Shown here: positions 10,442 to 22,372 of the stretch, piece after piece | Position numbering within the stretch: the stretch's first letter is position 1 | Layout of the letters: every line of letters starts with the position of its first letter | Assembly: GCA_001949185.1 (NCBI GenBank) | Contig: BDGG01000009.1 | Span: 1,839,874 to 1,903,873, forward strand | Reading direction: 5' to 3' | Source of the DNA: Ramazzottius varieornatus | Taxonomy: Eukaryota; Tardigrada; Eutardigrada; Parachela; Ramazzottiidae | DNA length: 64,000 nucleotides | Program-made: the position numbers and the translations under genes | The notes under the pieces: generated by a model | The model's database searches: none | What the model was told of the DNA's origin: nothing | Seen by the model: the letters and a program-made list of their open reading frames with translations, nothing else

Positions 10442-12154
10442 CACAAGCAAAATATGAAGAGTGTTATTTAGCCATCTAGATCTCCCAGAACTGAAACCAG
10501 CAAATCCTACAAGTTTACTTTACGTACGCTAGTTCCGCTAAGTCAGGTTCGTGCTGATGAGTTGCTGAGGATGGTTTGCCACGTGACCTTGTTCATCGGA
10601 TATCAGTGACGGCTCCGCATACCTTTTCCATCATCAAATTTATGGGATTCAAAGAAATTAAAAGCGATGAAGTCCAGAAACGGCACTGGGGCAGTAAGAA
10701 GAACGACGAACACTGCTGTGCTGCTGAAGCGCGCGTTGCTGGAAGGAAGGACACCGTAAAGTATCCTTGACGTCATGCGTCAAAGCATAATGCGGGGCAG
10801 ATTTTAGTCATGACGTAACCATTCTTTGACCTACAAGATTGTTAATGTGACCGAAAAGTAAGATCATTCAATGAACCTCCACCACAGCTTGGGTGAAAAA
10901 GAAACAAAACCGCACTTCGGTTGATTGACTGCACCTGTTAGCTCAATGTTTGAAAAAGCACTTCTACCGATATTCGATGCTAAGATTTCCTAGATACGAG
11001 ACCTGGCTCCGGTAAATTTATAGCCGACCATTTTGATTTTGCGCGTTTTCGCTTGCCATGCTCCAACAGACGCGCGCTTCAGAAGCACATCAGTGACGAC
11101 GAATAGAAACGCCAGCGGAAGAGATTGACAAGGGAATTATGCCTGTCCCTATCTGTCCAGGACCAAACTGTTCTGGCGACTTTAGAGCAGAGTCTCTTCT
11201 GGAAACTGAGCCAGAGAGTGAGATCGTGCGACGATTATGGAATGAGCCACAGGATTCGAAGCCGCCGACGTAAATTTCGGGTAAATTCGGGCGAAATTGA
11301 CCATTGCCCGAAGTCAATTGCCTTAGATTGCCTTGCCTGCTCCAAGCCTACTACAAAGTTCACGTACGAGTCCCCGTCTCGTAGTTTATCTAAGATCGTC
11401 GCCGGATCCAGCTTCCTGGCTCAATTTGTAGAAAAGACTGCACCTTATCGTAAATGAGTATCGTTTCGCCAGAACAGTTCGGTCGTGGAACGGTGGAAGA
11501 TGAGGATGGGCATAATTCCCTTGTGAGATTACTTCCGAATAATAACGCAGCGGTGCGGCACAAAAGTTCGGCATCGACCTGCGTCCACCAGTCCTCTCCG
11601 GGAAAACCATCAGCTGAGTCCTGTATTGATTGATTTATGTTAAAATATCGGTTATGGAGTGCATGGTGGGGCGCATGGGAAGAATACCCCGCTTTTCCTA
11701 TTTGTTAGCGGTAGTGCTACGACAGGAGGGGCCAGGTGTACGATGCGCATCGCCAAATCGTCAACGTTAGAAATTCTCAGCATCTGGGATTTTGACTCTT
11801 GGGGCATTTCTGAATCCTTTCTTGTTTCTTCTTGCTTCTTCCTTTAGATTGTGCTCGAGTAATGTATTTAACGAAAGGTAAGGATCGAGGTTCGTAAGGA
11901 CGGGGTAATGGGCCTGGTGATGGTTACCTGCGCATGTTTCCTGCTGGATGGTGGCCATTCACTTTCCGTTGACTCGATACTTTACGATAGTATCCTTGAA
12001 CGGTACGTACGAGTAATGATAACAGCATGTTCTTGCAGGCTTTGAAAGAGGGATGAGTCTGAACTGCATATAGTTGATCAGTTTGGCTGTAGAAAGCTGT
12101 CTGGATGTCCAGCTGAAAAGAAACTTCGCCCGTGGAGCAGAATAGGTTGCAACA
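10442..12154. other. Divergent intergenic region between the coiled-coil and NuMA-like genes
   Basis: No exon could be supported. The region holds a CACGTGAC E-box at 10580-10587 and otherwise unremarkable sequence. Open frames here are under 115 codons and lack splice-consistent partners. A missing 5' exon of the NuMA-like gene could lie here, but I found no calponin-homology-like sequence. Confidence 0.45.
10580..10587. promoter_or_regulatory. CACGTGAC E-box in a divergent promoter
   Basis: The octamer lies 139 bases upstream of the coiled-coil gene start codon. It is the core bound by bHLH-zip factors of the USF/MYC/TFE group. The same octamer occurs in three other head-to-head intergenic regions of the window. 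Confidence 0.45.
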
Positions 12155-15100
12155 ATGAGTGGGATCAGTAGCCCCTCGTCTTCTTCCGTAAACCAGCTGA
12201 GGTTCGATCTGAAACGTATGAGGGAAGACAAGGAGTTTTGGCAGGCGATGGCTAGTTCTCTGGAGCAAGATGTGCAGAACCTTAGTAAGTAAATAAATTA
12301 TCCACCAGCCTTTCGTTCGACGTATGGGAACTCGGCCAGAACGTTTCTCCAAGTGACGCATGCTCTCAGCCACTGTCACAGATATGTGCGCCACTTGGCA
12401 GATGATTGGCGGGCGTGGTATGTCAGCCGAGCTTCCAAATCTGACCGAAGGTAATTGGAAGACATTAACTATACCTAATTTGCTGCTTGATTTCAGCTAA
12501 AGATCTAGCCAAACTAGAAAAGCAGGACGATACACGAGACGCGGCTTTGGGTCGTCGTTTTGAGAGGGAAATTCTAGAATTGCGAGAAGCGAACGAGGGA
12601 CAGTCCCGTGAAATCCGTCGACTTCGGGGCGAACTCTCCGACCACACCAACGATGCCTTTCTTCTGGAAGAGAAAGAAAACGCCCACAGACGGTACGCGG
12701 ACCTGGAAAGCGAGTTAGCTGACAGTGAAGCTAGGCAGAAGAAGATGAAAGGAGAGAATGACGAGATGAAGCTGTTGATGCGCAACCTACAACGGGAAAG
12801 ACAAGATGGCCTGAACCATCTCAAGCGAGAGCTCGCTGAGCTGCGCGCTGCCGAGACTTCTTCTAAGCATACCATCGAGCTGTTACAGCGATCCGTTCGA
12901 GAGAGGATAGCCGAGGTCATCCAGACTGAGAACAGCAAGAATGAGGAAATTGCCAAACTCCTCAAGGACGTCGAAGAGAAGGAAGACATTATCAGGGCCA
13001 AGGAAGGACCGGAAATTCAACTAAGTATTCAAATGGCATGTCCGTCTCTGGTTATCTGTAGACGGAGGTCACATGTGTTTCTTGCAGGATTAGATTTCTC
13101 GAGACTGGAAGACGAGCACATGGCTCTCAGGCAACGACTTGAAGATCTTACTGCCAGTCTGCAAGTTGAAGAGGTAAAGTAATGCATTACTCGTATTATT
13201 TTCCTAGCTGTAAATGAAATGGTGGTAAGGTTCGATGAACGCAAACGAAAGAACGCACGTAAAAGGCAATGGATCTTGAACAGTCTTGAACGCTATTAGA
13301 AATTTCATACTTGTACGTGATGTTCGAGTACAAAATTGTTTGCCGAGAACAGAGAAAACTCTGTTCTCGGCAAACAAGCTCGACAATTGTGGTATCAAGT
13401 GGCGCACCCTTGCACTGTTATTGGCCGGGAGCGTGCGCGACTTGGAACGCGATCTTTTGAAGTTCGTTTGGCTATGTCCAAGTTTAGATGAGATTCTTTC
13501 GACCTTCCAGGTTGTCAGGCTGTCATCACAAACCGCAGTAGTCGGGCTTAGTTTTCTGCTTTCGTTTTAGGACGAACGAGCCAGGCTTGAGAGTGAAGTG
13601 GTTCGTCTTGAAACAGAAGCAGAGCAGAACGAGAAGGCTCGACAGACTTTACAGCAGTCCCTTGACGCGCAAAGCAAAGCGGCTCTCTCCACTTACGAAG
13701 AGCTAACCCAAATATCTGCCCAATGTCAGAAGAAAAGGGAAGAACTAGAGAGCACCGTGCTCGAGATTGCCGACTTGAAGGTGAGCAAAGGTTTCATTCA
13801 AGAAAAGACATACGGCACGTCGGCAAATGAATTGACCCAGATCATTTTTCCAAGCGGCGCATACTGTCAGCCAACAACAATGAAAGCGTGTGCCACTTGG
13901 AATAACGGTCTGGGTGAAATCGTTACCGGCGTTCCATGCTGAGTTTCAGATTTCCGGCTTTGCTATTCTCACTCATTCTTGTTAAAGGACAAAGTTGTAG
14001 CGTTTGAGGGAGAAGTCGTGCGGCTACAGGCTGAAATAAAGCAAAGCCTGGAAGCTCACCACAACTTGACAAAGTCTCACGAAGAACAAAGTGAGCTGCT
14101 GGCTAAGGTGCACGTGGAACTGGCCAAGCTGGTGTCGGTGTGCCAGCAGAACGAACAAGAGATGGCGGCTGCAGAAGCCAGCATCGAAGAGTTGAAAGGC
14201 GACAAGCAGCGCATGCAGGAGACGTACGAGAAGACAGTGCAGGCCATACAGTTGGAACACAGCTGCATGAAGGCCGCGCTGGCCCGGCGGGATGCCGAGA
14301 GGCTTCAGCGGGATGACCAGTTGAAGGAGCTGGAAAAGGCGCTGGACATGCTGAAGATGGAGAAGAATGCCGAGAAGGAGTTGAAGGAGAACGCCCTGTT
14401 GCGAGTCGAGGCTCAAGAGGAAGAGATAGCTGCGCTGAAACGCGAGCTGCTCTTGACGCACAACAGCCAAGATAGTACCGTCGGCCAACAAGGAGCAACT
14501 TGCCGACTGTCCAAGTGGTCGTCGCAACCAAGCGGTAAGTCCTCCTTCTTTTCTTCCGTTGTCTCAAACTGCTCTAACTGAAGTGTGTCTTCTTCAATAG
14601 AATTTGGCAGTACGGTCTTGCCTCAGTACGCCAGCCAGACGGAACTGGCATCTCCCAGCAGTCGATCCGAGAGTTCCTTTCGGGGGTAATGTCTCATGCA
14701 GTTAGTCTTTCAACCATCACCTAAGGAAATGGTGAGGCCGGCAACGAAAGATACAACAACGTTAATTCAAGTGGCGCAGGTCTCCATGGTCTCCATTAGT
14801 AGCTGGAAGAGAGTACTACTTCAGACAAAAAGCAAGATGGTCATTTGAAGTTGCGCTTTCTTTCAGTCAATAACAATGAAAACGTGCGCCACTTGTGATG
14901 GTCTGATACGATTCGTTTGCCGACCTGCCACGGTGTTGACGGTATACAGTGATTGTTTTTCGGTTCTCTTTACGCCGGCTTTCGTCGTCTAGGTCTAGGT
15001 CGCAGTTCTCACGTCTTTCCACTCTACACATCCCTAATCTGGACGAGGCCGACGTCATGGCAAGTGGCTCCATTCCCACCCGAAGTCTCGAGACCCAGTC

Positions 15101-15980
15101 TTCCCCCACCCCCAGAGCTCCAGCAGTTTCCAACTTTGAGCGAACGCGCACTGTTCGCTACAAATTCTTTCAGGATAGCCGTGAGATTTTGCCCAGTTTT
15201 TACTAACACTTGTTGGTCTAACAAAAGCTGAGCATCCCAATATATCCTTCCATCTGGATAGTTTGTCTTTTGTTGTAGAATTCCGCTATAACCAGGACAC
15301 GCCTACCCGTGCTCGAGAGCTTGCTAATCGCAACGCTCAACTTCCTCCCCACATGAAGTCAAGTTATCCCACGGAAATGACCACTTCCAACTGGCGCCAT
15401 TCCACTTCCAGCAACCAGCCAAAGGTAAAGTACATACGCAAGTTAACGAATCATCTGTATAGAAGGCTGTGAATGCTTATGTCAGATATCCTACACTAGA
15501 ATATGGCTAAATTGCATTTGCAGTTCGCCGAAGCAGTTCTGCAGGATCGTTTTCCAAGTGGCGCACTCTGTTGGCGGGAAGCAATGGGAATGTGCGCCAC
15601 TTGCTGAAAGCATACAACCTCGAGTTTTTTTTCCGAGGTCCTAGTCCATGGGTTTATTTACAGGTGGTACCCGAGACTCCGCCGAAGACTCCACCATCTT
15701 CCGGTACGGAGCTGATTAAGAAGACTTCTGCAGTGAAAGGCATTTTCCGTCGTTCCATCCACAAAAAGCGTCGCAAGGATGGTGAGAAAGGCCTAGCTAG
15801 TACTTCGAATGAGGGCTCGCCTGCACCGCGCCATGGTCCGCTGGTAAGTCTACCTTGGCGAATCGAGTAGTAGAAGAATAGACAAATGTGGAAACTGAAC
15901 TTCTGTTGCAGAAAGGCAAGCATAAACCAGCCGAAAGTTTTGAGATTTTGAATTCGCCCAAGAAGAAGAAGAAAATTTGA
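12155..15980 (+). CDS. NuMA-like coiled-coil protein, 725 residues
   Basis: Ten exons give one frame of 726 codons: 12155-12294, 12497-13024, 13088-13173, 13571-13779, 13988-14534, 14601-14685, 14993-15180, 15279-15424, 15664-15843 and 15912-15980. Residues about 15-450 are an acidic and basic coiled coil. The tail is Ser/Pro/Arg-rich and ends in a lysine run (PKKKKKI). The segment ELANRNAQLPPHMKSSYPTE follows the pattern ELxxRNxxxPPHxKxxYPxE that I know from the C-terminal globular region of vertebrate NuMA, the spindle-pole and dynein-anchoring protein. The TPPKTPP and basic IFRRSIHKKRR segments also suit a nuclear or mitotic protein. It is much shorter than vertebrate NuMA and has no visible calponin-homology-like head. 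It could instead be another coiled-coil protein sharing this motif. Five introns carry the palindrome. Confidence 0.65.
12352..12405. repeat. Intronic palindrome copy, NuMA-like gene intron 1
   Basis: The arms are CAAGTGACGCATG and TGTGCGCCACTTGG. Confidence 0.75.
13360..13480. repeat. Intronic palindrome copy, NuMA-like gene intron 3
   Basis: The inner arms are CAAGTGGCGCACC and GTGCGCGACTTGG (about 13396-13446). The outer CTCGGCAAACAAGCTCGAC is present on the left. Confidence 0.75.
13818..13935. repeat. Intronic palindrome copy, NuMA-like gene intron 4
   Basis: Outer GTCGGCAAATGAATTGACC is followed by inner CCAAGCGGCGCATAC and GCGTGTGCCACTTGG. Confidence 0.75.
14764..14932. repeat. Intronic palindrome, enlarged copy, NuMA-like gene intron 6
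   Basis: The left arm TCAAGTGGCGCAGG (14767) and the right arm ACGTGCGCCACTTG (about 14881-14894) are farther apart than usual, so extra sequence lies in the loop. Outer TTTGCCGACC follows. Confidence 0.65.
15551..15606. repeat. Intronic palindrome copy, NuMA-like gene intron 8
   Basis: The arms are CCAAGTGGCGCAC and TGTGCGCCACTTG. Confidence 0.75.
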
Positions 15981-16523
15981 ATGAATGACCACATCAATAA
16001 ATCTTCATCTGTTACAGAAGTGTCTTTTATAGTTTAAAGGCAATTTGGTTGTTTTTTTTGAAGTTCTAGATCTGTATCGAATGCGGAAGACAGCTGAGGA
16101 CTTTACATGACATTGTATCTTCCACGTATGAGACATATCATGGCTTTTAGTAGTTACTGTCTCTTACATTTGTAGGCCATCGATCACAGAGAAAAATATA
16201 GTAGTAGTTGACTAGGATGAAACTAGTTGAATTTCTCATGTAGTCTCAGTTTGGAGCGAGTGTTGTCTTGGAAATTCATGTTGCATTTATCCAGGACCAG
16301 TAGAAACCGTAGTTATTTACTTTCAGACCTACTTTGCCCGGCTTTAGCATAATATACTAATAATAGGTCTGAACCGATGTGGGTATCGTACTTACTAGTC
16401 GACCTTCTGTTTCCTTCCTGATGTAAGCCAGGATGGTTCTTCCTTTGTGCGAGGTACAAACGAATGCGAGAAGTGTTTGCGGTCATTTGCCTGTCGTAGT
16501 CGGAAGGTTGATGTAGGCCTAGC
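15981..16523. other. 3' flank of the NuMA-like gene and 5' flank of the SLC35F gene
   Basis: A poly(A) hexamer AATAAA lies at 15996-16001, 16 bases past the NuMA-like stop. The remaining 500 bases are AT-rich with no repeat or exon that I can support. They must contain the promoter of the transporter gene. Confidence 0.5.
15996..16001 (+). terminator. Poly(A) signal of the NuMA-like gene
   Basis: An AATAAA hexamer lies 16 bases past the stop codon, which implies a very short 3' UTR. Confidence 0.6.
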
Positions 16524-18352
16524 ATGCCCATGGAGCAGAGCTTGAGTGCTTCCTCCATAGCTTTACTTCTTGCGCGAGAAGAGAAGAAAAGGAACTGGAC
16601 GATAGCTGTCGTCATGTTGATGCTGGTTTCGGTCCTTGCCACCGTCTCCTCCCAGCTGAGCAACAAAGCGTTCACCGACAGTAGCATGAAGTTCCATGCG
16701 CCCTTTTTCTTCTTGATTATCAAAGAATGCTTTCGGATTTTCACATTTCCTGTTTACCTGCTGATCAGCACGTTTACGAGGAAGTGCCGGGGAAGACCCC
16801 TTCATCTACGTAAGACCGTACGGTATGAACAAGTCACTACTTCCCTGCTCAACTCTTTTGCTTGTGCAGACTTCCGCTGGACGATTGACACTGCTTTTTC
16901 CTGTGGTTTAGGCACTGCATGGACGTTGTCGGGGGAGAATGGACATGCAAGTCGGCCACTGTTACGTTCGTTCCCTCCGCCATCACTCTCTTACTGGCGC
17001 AGATCGGCTGGATTCTGGGCTTGGCCAACCTTCCTGTATCGATTGCCACCGCCATACTGTGTACTTCCGTTGCCATATCATACATATTCACCTGCTGTTT
17101 CCTGAAACAACCCTTCTTCCTTATCAAGGTTAGTGTTGATTCGAGCAAGGCTTTCTTTTTGGTCCTTCCGTCTTGGCACTTGGATCAATCGGCATACTGG
17201 GTTTTTTCATGGCCCGAGTTCTTTTCTGTTGCCATTTTAGGGAGCTTTTGTTTGTGTAGCTTTCGCCGGGATAGGATTGAACGCCTATGGACAGCTGGAG
17301 CATGACATGAACCGCAGCTCGGTTATCGGGATAAGCGCCACTGTGGTGGCAGCATTTGCCAACGCCCTCCATTTGGTAAGACTTGGTAAAGAAGCCAGCT
17401 TTTCTAACGGTGTCTATACTCCCCTAACAATGTCTAACTGGTCTTTTCGTAGTTAGCCTTCAAGAAGGCGTTCCCGCAGCTTGACCTTGGGCAGACATCT
17501 TTCGTCGTCTCCTGTCTTTTCCTGTTCAACTGCTTAATGCTATGGCCTGTACCTTTGGTACTCGAGCTGACGCGCATGGAGTCTTTCGATACCAACCTGA
17601 TGCCCTGGCCTATATTGATGGGAGCCTGGATATGCTCCTCATGTAAGTCATCGGTTCACTGGTAGTTCAAATTAATCGTCGGAGGTTGCGAATTAAGACA
17701 TTACGTGGATAAAGCAACAGAACCAGATCGTTAGCTGAAGTGGCGCGCGTTTCAGTGTTATTAACTGACAGTGTGCGCCACTTGGGAAAAGGATCTGGTG
17801 CAGTTCATTGGCCCACGTCTCAGTACGTATATTATTCTGCCCTTATACCGTAGTGGCAGCTGTGGCCACCGGATATGGACTAGTGGTCTCCACTCCGTTC
17901 TTCATGTCCATCGCGGAACTCTTGATTTTGATGGCAAACAGCGGTAAGTGTAGCCCTGTAGTCTTTGACGAACTATCGTACATTTTGGTGAAGTCCATAC
18001 AGTGCTTGAAGTCTTTGCTCCGTTGGCAGTGGTTGATGTTATGATTCGACAAGTGAAGACCCATTTGGCGCAAATAATCGGCATTGCACTCATCGGCGTG
18101 GCCTTTATTGTTCTAGTCGTCCCGGATGAGTACATGACGATGGGCAGACGCAAGAGTAAGGCGTCCGCCTCATCATCGCCTTCGCGGCCATCTGCTGCCG
18201 CGTCGGACGAGGAAGGCTCTTCCAAGCATTCAAACGATACGAACGGCTTCAAGGACGAACGGAATTTAAAACCGCCCGCTGCCAAAGTACGCCGAGCAAA
18301 GTCTGACCAAAACGTTCCTGGTAACGAGTCCATTGCCACACCACGGTACTAA
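16524..18352 (+). CDS. SLC35F3/F4-type multipass transporter, paralogue 1
   Basis: This is a membrane carrier of the drug/metabolite transporter superfamily, SLC35F branch. SLC35F3 is linked to thiamine transport, but the substrate here is unknown. Six exons (16524-16822, 16912-17128, 17241-17375, 17453-17642, 17854-17943, 18003-18352) give 426 residues and about ten hydrophobic segments. The first is WTIAVVMLMLVSVLATVSSQ, and later ones include ITLLLAQIGWILGLANLPVS and GIALIGVAFIVLVVPDEY. The C-terminal tail is cytosol-like, rich in Ser, Lys and Asp. The order matches the EamA-like layout of SLC35F3, ending in the conserved PDEY/PEEW position. A paralogue with matching intron positions lies on the opposite strand at 56281-58393. 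Intron 4 carries the palindrome. A second ATG six bases downstream is an alternative start. Confidence 0.82.
17730..17800. repeat. Intronic palindrome copy, SLC35F paralogue 1 intron 4
   Basis: The arms are GAAGTGGCGCGCG and GTGTGCGCCACTTGG. GATCTGG follows, as in several other copies. Confidence 0.75.
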
Positions 18353-18441
18353 ACCATCTCACGGCTTACCTGAAGGATCTTTTACGTTTCTAATGTCGAC
18401 ATAAACTATTGGCTAGAAAGTATCATCGTTTCAGTCAAGAC

Positions 18442-21420
18442 TCAAAAAGATCCACTTTGATCCACATGCGGATATTTTTCACAGAGGTTGAGGAAAATAT
18501 CGCTAGACTGTTCGCGCCTGACAATGTCACCGGCTTTATCGCACAAAAGTGCCATCCGACGTAGACAGCTCATCATCATTCTCACCGACGTGCAAACAGA
18601 AAAAGACTGAAGAGCTTGTTCGTAACAGTGCAGTGTACTCTTTGGTTCTTGAGCGATGACAGAGCCTTCTTCGGCAAGGAGCCCTCGCAGAAACCAAGCT
18701 CGTGCTTGGTCTGTCGGGTACTCACAGCCACAAAGGATGGGAAAGCAGACATCCAGGGCGTTTCTGGCTTGCTGTACTTGCTCTAGTCCCAGCCAGACGT
18801 AGGCCAGATGCAGCTGGACTTTGGCCTTCCATATCTCGTTCGGATGGTCCATCACTAGACCTGTACAGAACTCCAGTCAAAAACGCCAACAAGATGGCTG
18901 AGACAGCAGCAAATGAATAAAGCGAAGCCGTCATGTCAAGTGACGCACCGTGCCATTGTTGGTGGCTGGAAGCGTGCACCACTTATGATTAAACCATCTT
19001 GTCGAGTTTGACTGTTTTCCCCAGTGGTGCGCGTTTCCAGGGTTGTTGGCTGAGAATGTGCGCCACTTGAGAGAGCATTTTATAGGTTCAGTTAGTAGCA
19101 GATGTCACAGACCTCTACCAGTATCTGCTGAGCTTACTGTACCTAAGGCCTTCTGTAAGACTTGGAGGGCTTCCAGGAAACATGCAGTTTCTTGCAGGAT
19201 GGTAGCTTTAAGAAGGGAAATTCTTAGTTTGAGGAGCGTCGAAGTGGCAGGCAGACAGCGCAAATGCGCCGCACTACCCTCACAATTGTCCAGCATGCTC
19301 TGCAGCAGCTGCAGCGCCTTCTTCGGGCAGCACTCGTCCCAGAAGAGAAGTTCAGACTTTCTCAGAGAGGCTTCAACCAGGCTGATCTTGCTCATGTGAT
19401 CCACCAGAAGGTGACACAGCGCATAACCTTGCTGACCAAAGGCTCGGTCGTAGCGCCATACCAGTTCCGCCATTGCCCACACATGCCACTGGCCAAATTC
19501 CTCAATCGGAAGTACGTCAGTGCAGAAGTCTAGGAGAGACTGCAAGCTGCTTTCATCGTTAGTTCTGCAAGCCTGTTCGATCAAGACATTGGCGCTGACA
19601 GCCACGCCTTCCGTCACAACCGACAGTCCGTACACTTCGGCCCGAGCGAACAACTGAATACTGCCTTGAGCATAAATCGTTGCTATATCGTCGAAGCCGT
19701 ACATCTTCCACACGTTAGCTCGGTTGGCATACTGTTGGATGGTTATTCGATTGTCCAATTCAGGTGGGCTGACCTCGGCATATTCCAGATCTCTCAAGAC
19801 TTTGCTCAGCCCAGCTCCGACTAACGAGTCGAACTGAGCGGTCAAGGTAGCAAAGTCGGCGCTGATCTTTTGACCATCTCGAGCTATGTCAACGTTGTGG
19901 ACACCGCGAAAGAGCTTGTCGTACTGGTTGCTGTTGACTTCCACACAGGCTAGCCAGTACATGGCGCTGTTGAGCAGCTGTTTGTCGCCTCTCTCTTGGG
20001 CCAGGAAGATGCATTCTTTCAGGGACTGGACGGCCAGCTGGTGGTGACCGGCAGTGTAGTGCATGATGCAGAGGTGGAGACTACAGTCGCCAGACTGAAG
20101 TCCGCCGTTGCCCTCCACCAGCCACTTGCAATCGCTTTGGGCACTTTTAAGCAGGTCGTACTTACGGACCAGCTCTTCTCCCCGCACGTAATCTCGCTGC
20201 TGCATCGCTTGCAGGAATTCAACGTAAACACCTGCAAGACACTTTGTGAAACTTCCAAACAAAATATCAGAAACACCGTGCTTTGTTTATCGTACACTTA
20301 CATCCATGACATTTTCCGAAGAGAAGCTCGGGAAACAAACTCAACCAGACCACGTTCTCAAGTGGCGCACGCTTCCAACCAGAAGCACTGGAAACATGCG
20401 TCACTTGGGAAAACAGCCAAACTCGGTCGTATCATTTGCTCAAGTGGCGCACGAAACCAGTCTATAATACTGAAGAGGCACGCCGTCTGTGGAAACGATC
20501 TGGTTAAGTTGTTTGCAGAGCTCTAAAAGCTAAAAATAAACAGAACTGGATAGTGAGAAGGCTCACAAGTTTGTGAATTGATGCTTTACCGATAGCGGCG
20601 GAAGGTTCGGTCAGGGAGTCGTTGGTCTGTTTGTCCGTGACGCCGAGTAGATCGCTGGCAGCGATGGGATTCGACTGGAGCAGTTCCAGTTGCCACTCTC
20701 TAACATACTTGGTCTGAGCACCCGATGAGATGACCGGGACGGTATATGTATCCTCCAGCGCCTCAGTCTTTTCCATGAAGGAGGTGAAGTTACCGTACAT
20801 TTCATCCAGAGTCTGAACACCTCCGCTAAGGTACTCACTGAGGCAAGTACTGAATCGACACCAAGCGCCAAAGTCCATTTCGTCAAAGAGCAACTTGACT
20901 TTCCTCACGAACAATGCGCCGCTAGCATTCTCCATCTTCACAGACTCATTCACCTGTAAAGGCAGTAAAATTCCTATAATTCCACTTGATAGAATTTCGA
21001 AAGACTTTCCTTTACCTGAGAGAAATTCATCTCGGCATATCGTGAAATGTCATCGTGGTCCTCTCTTCGTAGCATCTCAATGACGCGTTTAACCAGGAGA
21101 AAATGTGGCTTGACAATGGCTAGTCGGATGAGACTCATCAAGGAGGTAAAGTCTCGTTGCGGAGATCGGCAGAGATGCTGCAGCGTCCGCAACGTGTCGA
21201 AGGTCTCCTTGGATGACATGCACCAGCAGAGCATGTCGATTCCATGACGGAGAAGGTAAGCTCGGCAGTCGTGCACCTCCTTGTCTTTGGCTGTCCCGCT
21301 CTTCGGTCCATCCCTGTCCTTCTGCAATTCTCGTCGACAGCGAAAGTACTCCGTAACTAAAACGGCTACTAGGAAGTTGTAGGGATGCAGCACCTCACCT
21401 TGTTCAGCGAAAGCATCCAT
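18442..21420 (-). CDS. ANAPC5: Anaphase-promoting complex subunit 5 (APC5)
   Basis: This is a scaffold subunit of the APC/C ubiquitin ligase that drives mitotic exit. Four exons (21420-21016, 20953-20590, 20231-19143, 18860-18442) give 758 residues, practically the length of human APC5 (755). TPR-like repeats fill the second half. LHLCIMHYTAGHHQLAVQSL and KECIFLAQERGDKQLL align with the conserved APC5 repeat, and CFPILCG followed by DQARAWFLRGLLA matches the C-terminal TPRs. The N-terminal piece LHPYNFLVAVLVTEYF corresponds to the start of the human protein, which supports the ATG at 21420. The last acceptor has two in-frame options six bases apart. Introns 2 and 3 carry tandem copies of the palindrome. 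The gene is divergent from POLRMT, and a hAT element lies between them. Confidence 0.85.
18930..19076. repeat. Intronic palindrome, two tandem copies, ANAPC5 intron 3
   Basis: The first copy is TCAAGTGACGCACC to GTGCACCACTTA. The second is CCAGTGGTGCGCG to TGTGCGCCACTTG. Confidence 0.7.
20350..20525. repeat. Intronic palindrome, one full and one diverged copy, ANAPC5 intron 2
   Basis: The first copy is TCAAGTGGCGCACGC to ATGCGTCACTTGGG. The second keeps a left arm TCAAGTGGCGCACG and the right flank GGAAACGATCTGG with TTTGCAGAGCTC. Confidence 0.7.
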
Positions 21421-21643
21421 AGCCTGTTTCGGCCCCGCTCGACCGTCGGGATTCCACAGCCAGACTGAAAGGCTCTTACATCGACCAGTCTGCTTTCCGT
21501 TCACAGAACTCTCATGCCTCAGACCATGAGGAGTCCAGGACAGGGACAGAAATCTTGAGCAGAAATGGCGGAAACTTGGACTTCTGGAAGAGATCAGCGG
21601 TGGACGGGCAGTGCTCACTGCTCAGCTTGAAGGTTACGAGTAC

Positions 21644-22364
21644 TAGACCTGAGGAAGGTGTGGTGAAACCATACCACACCGAAAAAAACCACTCTTTTTG
21701 GTTTTGGTGTGCTTGAAACACCAAATCGAAAAATTGGTGTCCGAGTCACACCGAATTTGCCGTTTCGGTGTCTAGGAACACCGCATCACACCAAACCGAA
21801 AAACTTTTGGTGCACCAGATCTAATGAGCTATTCAGCTACCTTGGGCTAGATGAGTATCGCAAACTCGCTGTTTCGCCCCGTGGTTGATTCGACTAACTG
21901 TTGATTGTTTAAGCTGCGAAAATTCTATGTTTTAATGTAATGTTTTCCCTGACGTGATGTTTTCCCTGTCTTGTCAAAAATGGTGATTGACTTTATGTCT
22001 GTTTGCACTTCTTCGGTCCCCTCTGAGCGATGGTTTTCGCGTGCTGGTAAGGTCGTTACCAAGCCTAGAAGTTCACTAGATAGTACGACCGTGCAAGTTT
22101 CGATGTGTTTGAAATCTTGGTATTTTTTTGAATTTCCTACAGCGCAGTTCGATTTGTCGATGACGGATTAATAAATTGTGAATTCGCTCTTTGAAACTTT
22201 TTTCGGTTTTTCGATTCGGTTTGGTGTGGTGCCCCGAAAGAGTGGTGTCCGATCCACACCACACCGGTAAAAGTGGTGTGGCTTTCGCACCGAAAAACCA
22301 GTGTCGGTGTGGAGAAGCACCGAACCGAAAAACAGCACACTTAATCACACTTTTCTCAGGTCTA
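21644..22364 (+). mobile_element. hAT transposon remnant, 721 bp, with 8-bp target duplication
   Basis: The ends are TAGACCTGAGGAAGGTGTGG and the inverse of TAGACCTGAGAAAAGTGTG. The duplication ACGAGTAC stands at 21636-21643 and 22365-22372. Subterminal copies of CACACCGAAAA-type words lie near both ends, as is usual for hAT transposase binding sites. The interior keeps only the last coding part of a transposase (21980-22171). It sits 224 bases upstream of the ANAPC5 start codon, in the shared ANAPC5/POLRMT promoter region. Confidence 0.93.
21980..22171 (+). pseudogene. hAT transposase C-terminal (dimerisation) fragment
   Basis: The frame reads SSVPSERWFSRAGKVVTKPR and then about 30 more residues to a stop. 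This matches the hATC signature (S-x-PSER-x-FS-x-AG-x-x-V-x-x-x-R), the dimerisation region of hAT transposases. The catalytic core is absent, so the fragment cannot support transposition. Confidence 0.85.
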
Positions 22365-22372
22365 ACGAGTAC

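Noticed and set aside
14024-14527. Antisense 167-codon open frame over the NuMA-like gene
   Set aside because: It mirrors the coiled-coil exon 13988-14534 and is the usual Leu/Gln-rich shadow of Glu/Lys-rich coding sequence.
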